From Candidatus Tenderia electrophaga (GTDB lineage Bacteria > Pseudomonadota > Gammaproteobacteria > Tenderiales > Tenderiaceae): 64,000 nucleotides of DNA. The notes beneath the pieces are model-generated. The model did no database searches. It worked only from the letters and a program-made list of their open reading frames with translations, and was not told where the DNA came from. Position 1 is the stretch's first letter. Each line of letters starts with the position of its first letter. Of the stretch, positions 24,830-32,571 are shown piece by piece. The stretch spans positions 1-64,000 of the forward strand of contig CP013099.1 in assembly GCA_001447805.1 (NCBI GenBank), in the 5' to 3' direction. The translations under genes were made by a program, and so were the position numbers.

Positions 24830-24898
24830 TTTAACCGCAAAGGCCGCCAAGGATCGCAACGTTTTTTTGCGTCCCTGCGCGACCTTTGCGGTTAGTGT
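24830..24898. repeat. Dispersed CCGCAAAGG palindrome
   Basis: Inverted ends AACCGCAAAGG (24832-24842) and CCTTTGCGGTT (24885-24895), with an inner GCAACG...TTTTGCGT. A related element lies at 50751-50796. It may act as the terminator of thiSG; it is also a common dispersed repeat type. Confidence 0.7.
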
Positions 24899-24914
24899 TT
24901 TTGCCTGAATTACC

Positions 24915-25604
24915 ATGACAGCCACCGATAACCCCCACCGCCCCATCCGCAGCTTCGTGCGCCGCCAGGGGCGCATGACCGCCCGTCAGGAATGGGCGCT
25001 GCGCGAGCTGTGGCCCACATACGGCCTGGAGCCGGGGGCTGAAGTATTGGATCTGGATGCCGTATTCGACCGTTCGGCGCCGAAAATATTGGAAATCGGC
25101 TTCGGCATGGGCGACGCCCTGGCCGAGATGGCCCTGAACCACCCGGAGCAGGATTATCTCGGCATCGAGGTGCACCGCCCCGGTGTCGGTCGCCTGCTGG
25201 ACAAGCTGGCGGCGCAGGGCAGCAGCAACGTACGCATCTTCTGTCACGACGCGGTGGAGGTCCTGCAGCGGCAGATTCCCGATAATTCACTTGATAAAGT
25301 GCTGCTCTTCTTTCCTGACCCATGGCACAAAAAGCGTCACCACAAGCGCCGCATCGTGCGGCCGGCATACGTCGAGCTGATTCGCACCAAGCTGAAATCG
25401 AGCGGTGTGTTTCATATGGCCACCGACTGGCAGGAGTACGCCGAGTGGATGATGACGGTGATGTCCGCCGCCGCAGGCTTCGGCAACCTGGCCGGCGCGG
25501 GCACCTATTCGGAAAAGCCGGACTATCGCCCCGAGACCAAGTTCGAGCGCCGCGGCCAACGCCTGGGCCACGGTGTTTGGGATCTGCTGTTCAAAAAAAC
25601 GTAG
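24915..25604 (+). CDS. trmB: tRNA (guanine-N7-)-methyltransferase
   Basis: 229 residues. Makes m7G46 in tRNA using SAM. Seen: [22 protein letters not shown] site [30 protein letters not shown], and the family signature [18 protein letters not shown] with PD and the basic patch; C-terminal [17 protein letters not shown]. Length is usual for the family (about 230-240). Confidence 0.97.
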   Translation: MTATDNPHRPIRSFVRRQGRMTARQEWALRELWPTYGLEPGAEVLDLDAVFDRSAPKILEIGFGMGDALAEMALNHPEQDYLGIEVHRPGVGRLLDKLAAQGSSNVRIFCHDAVEVLQRQIPDNSLDKVLLFFPDPWHKKRHHKRRIVRPAYVELIRTKLKSSGVFHMATDWQEYAEWMMTVMSAAAGFGNLAGAGTYSEKPDYRPETKFERRGQRLGHGVWDLLFKKT

Positions 25605-25678
25605 GGTGCGCATAGCGCACCAATTGTCTTTCGTACGGCATTACCCTTTAAAGGCCATGGTGCGCTGTGCACTCTACA
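25602..25678. repeat. GTAGGGTGCGC inverted repeat
   Basis: GTAGGGTGCGCATAGCGCACC at the 5' side (itself a hairpin GGTGCGC-ATA-GCGCACC) and GGTGCGCTGTGCACTCTAC at the 3' side. Lies between convergent trmB and serB and may serve as bidirectional terminator; this repeat type is widespread in Gammaproteobacteria. Confidence 0.7.
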
Positions 25679-26516
25679 TATTGATATTCAACAACCCCAA
25701 CACACCCTCCAGGCCGCAGTGATTGAGGGCGGCGTGGGCCTGATCCTGCACCTTGGGCTTGGCGTGATAGGCGATGCTCAGCCCCGCCCGTTGCATCATT
25801 ACTAGGTCGTTGGCGCCGTCGCCCATGGCCACCGCCTGTGACGGGTCGATATTCAGCTCTTCACACTTCTGCAGCAGAAAGTCGGCCTTGGCCTCGGCGC
25901 CGACGATGTGACCGTGGATCTCACCGGTGAGTTTGCCATTTTCGAATTCGAGCACGTTGGCCAGGGTGTAGTCCAACCCCAGACGTTCTTTGAGTCGTTC
26001 GGTGAAGTAGGTAAAGCCGCCGGAGACCAAAGTGGTTTTGATGTCGCGCGCCTTGAGCCCGGCCAGCATCTGTTTGGCGCCGGGATTGAGCGCCAGGCAT
26101 TCGTTATAGACATGATCCAGCGCGCTGGGCTCCAGCCCCTTAAGCAGGGCGATGCGGCGCCGCAGCGAAGTCTCGAAGTCGATCTCGCCGCGCATGGCCG
26201 CCTCGGTGATCTCGGAGACCTGGGGTTTGACGTCAATGAAGTCGGCGATCTCGTCGATGCATTCGATGCTGATCAGGGTGGAATCCATGTCGGTGACCAG
26301 CAGCTTGACCTGTGCCGGATCAAAGCCCGCGGGTAGCAGGTTGATGTCAAACTCTTCCTGTTGCTTGTGCATGGCCAGTTTGGCCGGGTCGACCGTGCCG
26401 TCTACCTGGATGCGGTAGTAGCCTTTGTGCTCTTCCAGTCGACCGTTAAACGAGTGACTCAGGGTGACCGCTTCCTGTTCGGTCAGGCGCGGACCCTGCA
26501 ATACCAGTGTTGCCAT
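25674..26516 (-). CDS. serB: Phosphoserine phosphatase
   Basis: 280 residues from the ATG at 26516; longer frames would run into hemW. Last step of serine synthesis. N-terminal ACT-like region (MATLVLQGPRLTEQEAV), then HAD core: nucleophile motif LLVTDMDSTLISIECIDEIA, motif II TTLVSGGFTYFTERL, Lys loop and motif III AVAMGDGANDLVMM. Downstream of hemW on the same strand with a 56-base gap. Confidence 0.97.
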   Translation of the reverse strand: MATLVLQGPRLTEQEAVTLSHSFNGRLEEHKGYYRIQVDGTVDPAKLAMHKQQEEFDINLLPAGFDPAQVKLLVTDMDSTLISIECIDEIADFIDVKPQVSEITEAAMRGEIDFETSLRRRIALLKGLEPSALDHVYNECLALNPGAKQMLAGLKARDIKTTLVSGGFTYFTERLKERLGLDYTLANVLEFENGKLTGEIHGHIVGAEAKADFLLQKCEELNIDPSQAVAMGDGANDLVMMQRAGLSIAYHAKPKVQDQAHAALNHCGLEGVLGLLNINM

Positions 26517-26572
26517 GCGCAATGCCTTTATAAATGTTTGGACGGGCCGCGTATTTTCACACAGCCGCCGGG

Positions 26573-27730
26573 TCAGGGCAAAAACAGCTGCAACAGTTCG
26601 TTGAGATAGTTGCGCCCTTTTTCGGTGGGGCGGATCAAACGCACGCTCCAATCGATCAGGCCCTGCTCTTCAGCTTGACGTAATGGTTGTTCCACCACTG
26701 AGATGGGCAGGCCGGTGTGATCGCTGAACAGGTGCGGCGCAAAGCCATCGGTGAGGCGCAGGGCATTGAGCATGAACTCGAAGCCGGCGTCTCTTTCGGA
26801 AAGCGTTTGCTCAGTACTGATGCGCGCCGGGCTGTGGGCCTGGGCCAGGTAGTCCTCCGGGCGACGCAATTTGCTGCGGCGTTGGATGGTTTGCAACTGG
26901 GCGTTGCTGATCTTGCCATGGGCACCGGCGCCAATGCCCAGATAATCGCCGAACTGCCAATAGTTGAGGTTGTGGCGGCAGCGGCGCTGGTCTTTGGCGA
27001 AGGCCGAGACTTCGTAATGCTGATACCCGGCGTCGCCCAACTGCGCTTGACAGTGTTCCTGCATACGCCATAGCAGTTCGTCCTCGGGCAGCGGCGGCGG
27101 TTTGTGGTGAAACAGGGTGTTGGGCTCCAGGGTCAGCTGGTAATGGGAAATGTGGCTCGGCTCCAAAGCGATGGCCGTGGCGACGTCTTCCCGCGCCTGC
27201 TCCAGGGTTTGTTGCGGCAGGCCGAACATGAGGTCGAGATTGAAGTTGTCGAAGCCGGCGTCGTGGGCCCGCTCGGCGGCGCGGGTCGCCTCGCGGCGGC
27301 CGTGGATGCGGCCGATGCGCTGCAGGGCGTCGTCGTTGAAACTTTGCACGCCGATGGAGAGGCGGTTGATGCCCAGGGCGCGAAATTCGCGGAATTTGTC
27401 CGCCTCGATGGCGCCCGGGTTGGCCTCCAGGGTGATCTCAGCGTTGGCGGCCAGGTTGAGGCGGGCGCGCAGCGCCGAGAACAGCTGGTCCAGGGCCTCG
27501 GCGGAAAACAGGCTGGGCGTGCCGCCGCCGATGAAGATGCTGTGTACCTGCCGGCCCCAGACGTCGGGCAGCTCCTGCTCCAGGTCGCTGATCAGGGCCG
27601 CCACATAGGCGTGTTCGGGGATATCGCGTTTGGCCTCGTGCGAATTGAAATCGCAATAGGGACACTTACGCACACACCAGGGGATGTGCAGATACAGGCT
27701 GAGCGGTGGCAGGGTGGTGAAATTAAACAT
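26573..27730 (-). CDS. hemW: Heme chaperone HemW (radical SAM)
   Basis: 385 residues. Radical SAM 4Fe-4S ligands C19-x3-C23-x2-C26 in IPWCVRKCPYCDF; FIGGGTPSLFSAEALDQL and GINRLSIGVQSFND are hallmark motifs of the HemN-like family, and the N-terminus lacks the extension of true coproporphyrinogen dehydrogenase HemN, so HemW (heme chaperone) is the better call. C-terminal HemN domain ends NYLNELLQLFLP. Start ATG 27730. Confidence 0.95.
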   Translation of the reverse strand: MFNFTTLPPLSLYLHIPWCVRKCPYCDFNSHEAKRDIPEHAYVAALISDLEQELPDVWGRQVHSIFIGGGTPSLFSAEALDQLFSALRARLNLAANAEITLEANPGAIEADKFREFRALGINRLSIGVQSFNDDALQRIGRIHGRREATRAAERAHDAGFDNFNLDLMFGLPQQTLEQAREDVATAIALEPSHISHYQLTLEPNTLFHHKPPPLPEDELLWRMQEHCQAQLGDAGYQHYEVSAFAKDQRRCRHNLNYWQFGDYLGIGAGAHGKISNAQLQTIQRRSKLRRPEDYLAQAHSPARISTEQTLSERDAGFEFMLNALRLTDGFAPHLFSDHTGLPISVVEQPLRQAEEQGLIDWSVRLIRPTEKGRNYLNELLQLFLP

Positions 27731-27798
27731 TTTTGCCTTAAGGTGTCGGGTGGCAATGGCATAATCGCTGTTCCGATTGGTATGACCACTGAAACGTC

Positions 27799-28563
27799 GT
27801 GATGATAGAGCTGTATCTTACCAAGATTCTCAAGAGCCTGATCTTCCCCCCGGGCGGATTATTGCTGCTGTGGTTGCTGGGCCTGCTGCTGCTGAGACGC
27901 TCCGTGTTACTGGCCAAGACGCTGCTGTGGGCTGGGCTGGCCGTTGCGTATCTGTTATGCACGCCGCTGGTGTCGGGACTGTTGTTGCAACAACTGGACG
28001 TCTATCCGGCCCTCACGCGGGAGCAGATCGAGCAGGCGCCGGCGCGCGCCATCGTCGTGCTGTCGGCCGGGCGTTATAAAGACGCGCCGGAATACGGCGG
28101 CGATACGGTGGGTAATCACACCCTGGTACGGGTGCGCTACGGCGCCCATTTGCAGCGCTTGAGCGGCCTGCCGGTGCTGGTCAGCGGCGGCCACGTCTTC
28201 GACAAGCAGGGCGCCAGCCTGGCGCAAGTGATGGCTGACAGCCTGCGTAACGATTTTCACATCGGACAGGTCTGGCTCGAAGACAAAAGCCGCACCACGG
28301 CGGAAAACGCCCGGTTCAGCCGCGATCTACTGCAGCAAAAGGGAATCGATACGGTGTTTCTGGTGACCCATGCCATCCACATGCCGCGGGCGGTGGCCAT
28401 GTTCGAACAGGTCGGGCTGACAGTGATTCCGGCGCCCACCCGTTTTTACGCCGCCGAAGGCGGCTGGTTGGTTCAGCTCCTACCCGAGCCCGGGGCGATC
28501 GTGAATTCCTACATGGCCCTGCATGAGCTGGTGGGACGGTTCTGGTATCGGTTGCGCTACTGA
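27799..28563 (+). CDS. DUF218 (ElyC/SanA/YdcF-like) membrane protein
   Basis: 254 residues. Two N-terminal TM segments (about 16-30 and 38-58), then a DUF218 domain: ARAIVVLSAGRYKDAPEYGG, LPVLVSGGHVFDKQGASLAQ, WLEDKSRTTAENARFSRDLL, VFLVTHAIHMPRAVAMF. In ElyC this family influences peptidoglycan/undecaprenyl metabolism. Divergent from hemW; its 3' end meets the terminator of the first predicted small RNA. Confidence 0.9.
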   Translation: MMIELYLTKILKSLIFPPGGLLLLWLLGLLLLRRSVLLAKTLLWAGLAVAYLLCTPLVSGLLLQQLDVYPALTREQIEQAPARAIVVLSAGRYKDAPEYGGDTVGNHTLVRVRYGAHLQRLSGLPVLVSGGHVFDKQGASLAQVMADSLRNDFHIGQVWLEDKSRTTAENARFSRDLLQQKGIDTVFLVTHAIHMPRAVAMFEQVGLTVIPAPTRFYAAEGGWLVQLLPEPGAIVNSYMALHELVGRFWYRLRY

Positions 28564-28569
28564 GTCGGT

Positions 28570-28687
28570 AAAAAAAATGCGCACACGGGACTGATTCGTC
28601 TTTGGGGGGAGGGGGGGAGGAGATAAAGACTCGCCCCGTGTGCGCCAACAAGAGATAACTATGTTTACTACGGTTGTTACTATGCCA
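28570..28687 (-). ncRNA. Predicted twin small RNA 1 (C-rich loop)
   Basis: About 118 nt on the minus strand; ends inferred. -10-like TATATT/TATTAC at about 28694-28700. The 5' linear part GGCATAGTAACAACCGTAGT is shared with copy 2 and is followed by TTATCTCTTG (partly anti-Shine-Dalgarno). Then a long stem: outer GCGCACACGGG / CCCGTGTGCGC, inner GTCTTT / AAAGAC, with apical loop ATCTCCTCCCCCCCTCCCCC, and a run of eight T for termination (28577-28570). No ORF with coding character. Relative to copy 2 the outer stem has a C-G for U-A compensatory change. Confidence 0.6.
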
Positions 28688-28693
28688 ATATCG

Positions 28694-28699
28694 TAATAT
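28694..28699 (-). promoter_or_regulatory. Putative -10 of twin small RNA 1
   Basis: AT-rich hexamer (TATTAC, overlapping TATATT) aligned with the -10 of copy 2; no clear -35, so an activator may be needed. Confidence 0.35.
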
Positions 28700-28823
28700 A
28701 AATGATAATAGAAATATTTTATCGAATGTATAGATCATGATTGATCATATGCCCTGCGCAGCCGGGACGAACAGATTCGGCCGCCCGCTGTGTTCCGCGT
28801 CACGGACAGGTAAAGACGACGAT

Positions 28824-28941
28824 AAAAAAAGTGGCGCACATGGGTTTGGGTTGTCTTTATGGAGGTTGGGGGGGGAGGAGATTAAAGACCCCCATGTGCG
28901 CCAAAAGGAGATAACACGTTCACTACGGTTGTCACTATGCC
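28824..28941 (-). ncRNA. Predicted twin small RNA 2 (C-rich loop)
   Basis: About 118 nt, minus strand. TATAAT at 28953-28948 is a perfect -10; a -35 is not evident. 5' part GGCATAGTGACAACCGTAGT, then TTATCTCCTTTT, which is complementary to a strong Shine-Dalgarno. Outer stem GGCGCACATGGG / CCCATGTGCGCC, inner GTCTTTA / TAAAGAC, apical loop ATCTCCTCCCCCCCCAACCT, then seven T at 28830-28824. Head-to-head with the LysR-family gene at 29019, the usual geometry of a LysR target. Confidence 0.62.
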
Positions 28942-28947
28942 GAAATC

Positions 28948-28953
28948 ATTATA
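28948..28953 (-). promoter_or_regulatory. -10 element of twin small RNA 2
   Basis: TATAAT on the minus strand, 7 bases before the inferred RNA start; the region between here and the LysR-family ATG at 29019 would hold regulator binding sites. Confidence 0.45.
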
Positions 28954-29018
28954 TAAATAATAATAGAAAGTTTTTATTATATTGATAGTATATCGTCTAT
29001 ATCAGTAGGTGGCCGTGA

Positions 29019-29975
29019 ATGATCAAGATCCGCAACGCAACCTTTCGTCAGCTCCAGGTGTTTGAATCCATCGCCCGAAACGGGTCGTATACCGAGGCGG
29101 CCGCGGAACTGCATCTGACCCAGCCGACCTTGTCCATGCAGGTCAAGAAACTCACCTCTATCATCGGCATGCCCCTGTTCGAGCAGATCGGCAAGCGTAT
29201 CTCTCTGACACCGGTGGGGCAGGAATTACTCAAGACCTGCCGCGCCGTCTTCGCCTCTCTGGATGAATTCCAGATGACCATTTCCGATATCAAGGGCATC
29301 AAGAAGGGGGATCTGCGCATCTCCGGCGTGACCACGGCCGAATACTTCGCGCCGCGCATCCTGGGCGATTTCTGTAAGAAATATCCGGGCATCAACGTTA
29401 CCCTGGAAGTGACCAACCGCCGCCGGGTGCTGGAGCGGCTGGAGGACAATCTGGACGACATCTACATCGTCGGCCAGACCCCCACCGGTCCGGGCATCCA
29501 CGCCATCCCCTTTCTCACCAATCCGCTGGTGATCCTGGCCTCACCCTCCCATCCGCTGGCCAACAAGAAGAACATTCCGGTGGAGGCCCTGGCGCGTGAC
29601 AATTTCATCATGCGCGAGCCCGGCTGCGGCACCTTTCTTACCATGGAGCGCATGGTCAAGGGCGGCACGGTGCACTTTAACTCCAGTATGGCCCTGGGCA
29701 GCAACGAGGCCATCAAGCAGGCGGTGATCGGCGAGCTGGGCATCTCCATGCTCTCCGTTTACGCCCTGGTGCACGAGATCAACAGCGGCGAACTGGTGGT
29801 GCTGGATGTGGAGGGCTTTCCGGTGGAGGACGTCTGGTACCTCTGTTTTCCCGAGGGCAAGAAACCCTCGGTGGTGGCCCAGGTGTTCACCGAGTACATG
29901 CTGCAGGAGGGCCGCGATCTCACCCTCAGCTCCCTGCCCGCTTCATGGAAAGAGAAGGACAAATATAATCACTGA
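29019..29975 (+). CDS. LysR-family regulator, CbbR-like
   Basis: 318 residues. Winged HTH at the N-terminus (FRQLQVFESIARNGSYTEAA, LHLTQPTLSMQVKKL), then a periplasmic-binding-protein-like effector domain with KKGDLRISGVTTAEYFAPRI, DDIYIVGQTPTGPGIHAIPF, GSNEAIKQAVIGELGISMLS. The GVTTAEYFAPRI and PGCGTF features are those of CbbR regulators of Calvin-cycle genes, but no cbb gene is in the window. AGGTGG is 6-11 bases before the ATG. Divergent from predicted small RNA 2 and overlapping hrpB by 7 bases at the 3' end. Confidence 0.85.
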   Translation: MIKIRNATFRQLQVFESIARNGSYTEAAAELHLTQPTLSMQVKKLTSIIGMPLFEQIGKRISLTPVGQELLKTCRAVFASLDEFQMTISDIKGIKKGDLRISGVTTAEYFAPRILGDFCKKYPGINVTLEVTNRRRVLERLEDNLDDIYIVGQTPTGPGIHAIPFLTNPLVILASPSHPLANKKNIPVEALARDNFIMREPGCGTFLTMERMVKGGTVHFNSSMALGSNEAIKQAVIGELGISMLSVYALVHEINSGELVVLDVEGFPVEDVWYLCFPEGKKPSVVAQVFTEYMLQEGRDLTLSSLPASWKEKDKYNH

Positions 29976-32440
29976 CCACGAGGCTTGGCGCGCCGGGTGG
30001 GTTCGGCCTGCAACGGGTCGTCGGGCCAGTAGTGTTTGGGATAGCGCCCCTTCATATCCTTTTTTACCTCGGCATAACTGCCTTGCCAGAAGCCTTTCAG
30101 GTCTTGGGTCACCTGCACCGGCCGCTGTGCCGGCGACAGCAGGTGCAGCTGCAGTTTCACCCGACCGCCGGCGATGGCCGGGGTGTCGGCGGCGCCGAAC
30201 ATCTCCTGTAATTTGACCGGCAGCACGGGCGGGTCCTTGCTGTAATCGAGGGCGATGCGCGAGCCGCTGGGTACCTGCACGTGGGTCGGCGCCAGTTCGT
30301 CCAACCGGCGTTGCTGGGGCCAGGGCAGCAGGGTGTTCAGCGCGGTCTGAAGATCCAGCCGCTGCAGATGGCTGAGACGGCGCATGCCGCTCAAAAACGG
30401 CGCCAGCCAGTGTTCCAGGCTGTGCAGTAACGCGGCGTCGGAGACATCGGGCCAGCATGCGCCGTCGTGACGATGCAGAAATTGCATGCGCCGCTGCCAA
30501 GTGCGGCTGCGCTTGCACCAGGGCAGGCACTGGCTGCCGGCCTGGCGGATGCCCTCAATCAAGGCGCCGCAGACGTCTGCGGCGTCCGGTGTGTTCAAGG
30601 CCTTATCGTCCAGCACCAAGGCGTCGAGGCGCCGCTGGCGCCGTGCCTGCACCGCCTGTTCGCGCGCGTCCCACTGAATGATGTCCTGCGTCTGAATCAG
30701 CGCGCCGAAATGCTGTTCGATCTGGTCAAGCTCAAGAGCGGCGGCGAGGAAGATGCGCGCCTCGCGTCCGCCCGCCAGTGACGCGATCACCAGCCAGGGC
30801 GCCTTGGCCAGCGCCTCGTGTTCGGCGAACAGGGCGCCGCGGCCGTTGGCCAGCCGATAACGGCCCTGCTCGCCGGGGCGACGCTGGGCGATGCGGTCGG
30901 GGTAGGCATGGCCGAGCAGCACCCCGGCCCAGGCAAGATCGTTCGCTTCGCCCCGCAGGCCCAGCTGGCGCTGCAATTGCTGCGCTGCGTGTTGAATATG
31001 ATGCAGCGCGCGGGCCGGTTTGGCATTACCTTGCAGCAGGCGCAGACGGCTAAGCAGGTCGCTGTCGGGTACGTCGCCGCGGCGCAGCGGATCGCGCTCC
31101 GACAGCAGCGCGGCGATTTGGCAGGCCAACGCACCGGCGCTCAATTCACGCCCCTTGAGCACCATGTGGGCCAGGCGCGGATGGAGGGGCAGGGCGGCCA
31201 TCTGTTCTCCGTGGGCGGTGATGCGTCCCTGGCCGTCGACGGCGCCCAGGTGCCGGAGTAGATCAAGGGCCTGCCGGTAGCTGGCCGGCGGAGGCGGGTC
31301 GAGCCAGCGCAGTTGACCCGGGTCGCGACAGCCCCAGCGCGCCAGTTCCAAGGCCAGGGGGGCCAGGTCCGCCTCCAGTATCTCCGCCGTGCCGTGGGCC
31401 AGCAGGTGGCGGCCTGCGGGCCAGAGCCGGTAACAAATGCCCGGCTCCAGGCGCCCGGCGCGACCGGCGCGTTGTGCGGCCGAAGCCTGGGAGATATTGA
31501 CCGTCTCCAATCGCGTCAGGCCGCTGGCCGGTTCGAAGCGCGGCACCCGCGCCAGGCCGGCATCGATGACCAGGCGGATGCCCTCGATGGTGAGGCTGGT
31601 CTCGGCGATGTTGGTGGCCAGCACGATTTTGCGTTTGCCCGGCGGGGGCGGGCGGATGGCCAGTGCCTGTGCCGTCAGGGAGAGTTCGCCGTAGAGCGGC
31701 GCGATGAGCACATCCGCGCCCGGCACGCTCGCCTGCAGCAGTTGCTCGACACGGCGGATCTCGGCGGCGCCGGGCAAGAACAGCAGGGCGCTGCCGCTCT
31801 CTTGCTGCAGCGCCTCCAGGGTGACGGCGGCCACGTGTTGCAGCCATTGTTGGTGATGGGCCCGTGGCGGCGGCGGGGCATGGCGGATGTCCACGGCATA
31901 GCTGCGCCCCTGGCTGGTGATGATGGGCGCGTCGCCCAGCAGCTCGGCCGTGGCGGCGCCGTCCAGGGTGGCGGACATAACGAGAATCTTCAGGTCCTCG
32001 CGCAGGGCGGCCTGGCTCTCCAGGCACAGGGCCAGGCCGAGATCGGCCTGCAGACTGCGCTCGTGGAATTCGTCGAAGATCACCAGGCCCACGCCCGCCA
32101 GGGCCGGGTCGGCCTGCAGCATGCGCGTCAGCACCCCCTCGGTGACCACCTCGATGCGCGTGGCCGGGCCAATCTTGCTGTCCATGCGCACCCGGTAGCC
32201 GACCGTCCCGCCCACCTCTTCAGCAAGGCTTGCCGCCATGTAGTGGGCGGCGTTGCGGGCCGCCAGGCGGCGCGGTTCCAGCATCATGATCTTGTTCGCG
32301 CCGAGCCAGGCCTGGTCCAGCAGGGCCAGCGGCACGCGCGTGGTCTTGCCGGCCCCGGGCGGGGCCTGCAGGACGACGTTGGAATGTTGGTTGAGCGCCG
32401 CGAGCAGTTCGGGCAGGGCGGAATCGATCGGCAGGGACAT
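29969..32440 (-). CDS. hrpB: ATP-dependent helicase HrpB
   Basis: 823 residues, normal for HrpB (about 800-850). DEAH/RHA-type helicase: Walker A APPGAGKTTRVPLALL, Walker B DEFHER (DExH variant), SAT motif VMSATLDG, NIAETSLTIEGI and AQRAGRAGRLEPG; the C-terminal HrpB-specific domain has KDPPVLPVKLQEMFG and DLKGFWQGSYAEVKKDMKGR. Role in nucleic-acid metabolism or RNA remodelling. ATG at 32440. Convergent overlap with the CbbR-like gene. Confidence 0.97.
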   Translation of the reverse strand: MSLPIDSALPELLAALNQHSNVVLQAPPGAGKTTRVPLALLDQAWLGANKIMMLEPRRLAARNAAHYMAASLAEEVGGTVGYRVRMDSKIGPATRIEVVTEGVLTRMLQADPALAGVGLVIFDEFHERSLQADLGLALCLESQAALREDLKILVMSATLDGAATAELLGDAPIITSQGRSYAVDIRHAPPPPRAHHQQWLQHVAAVTLEALQQESGSALLFLPGAAEIRRVEQLLQASVPGADVLIAPLYGELSLTAQALAIRPPPPGKRKIVLATNIAETSLTIEGIRLVIDAGLARVPRFEPASGLTRLETVNISQASAAQRAGRAGRLEPGICYRLWPAGRHLLAHGTAEILEADLAPLALELARWGCRDPGQLRWLDPPPPASYRQALDLLRHLGAVDGQGRITAHGEQMAALPLHPRLAHMVLKGRELSAGALACQIAALLSERDPLRRGDVPDSDLLSRLRLLQGNAKPARALHHIQHAAQQLQRQLGLRGEANDLAWAGVLLGHAYPDRIAQRRPGEQGRYRLANGRGALFAEHEALAKAPWLVIASLAGGREARIFLAAALELDQIEQHFGALIQTQDIIQWDAREQAVQARRQRRLDALVLDDKALNTPDAADVCGALIEGIRQAGSQCLPWCKRSRTWQRRMQFLHRHDGACWPDVSDAALLHSLEHWLAPFLSGMRRLSHLQRLDLQTALNTLLPWPQQRRLDELAPTHVQVPSGSRIALDYSKDPPVLPVKLQEMFGAADTPAIAGGRVKLQLHLLSPAQRPVQVTQDLKGFWQGSYAEVKKDMKGRYPKHYWPDDPLQAEPTRRAKPRGQ

Positions 32441-32571
32441 GGCCGTATTCTAACCGCTTTGCGTGCGCCCAGCCGGGGGCAATGGAGACGGCGGCGGTAA
32501 AGCTGCGCGGCCACGGGCCGCCATATATCTAGAGATAATGACTCGGTCCGGGACGGGCCAAAGAGAGCGCT

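Noticed and set aside
31313-32500. 395-codon frame opposite hrpB
   Set aside because: Antisense shadow of a well-supported helicase gene.
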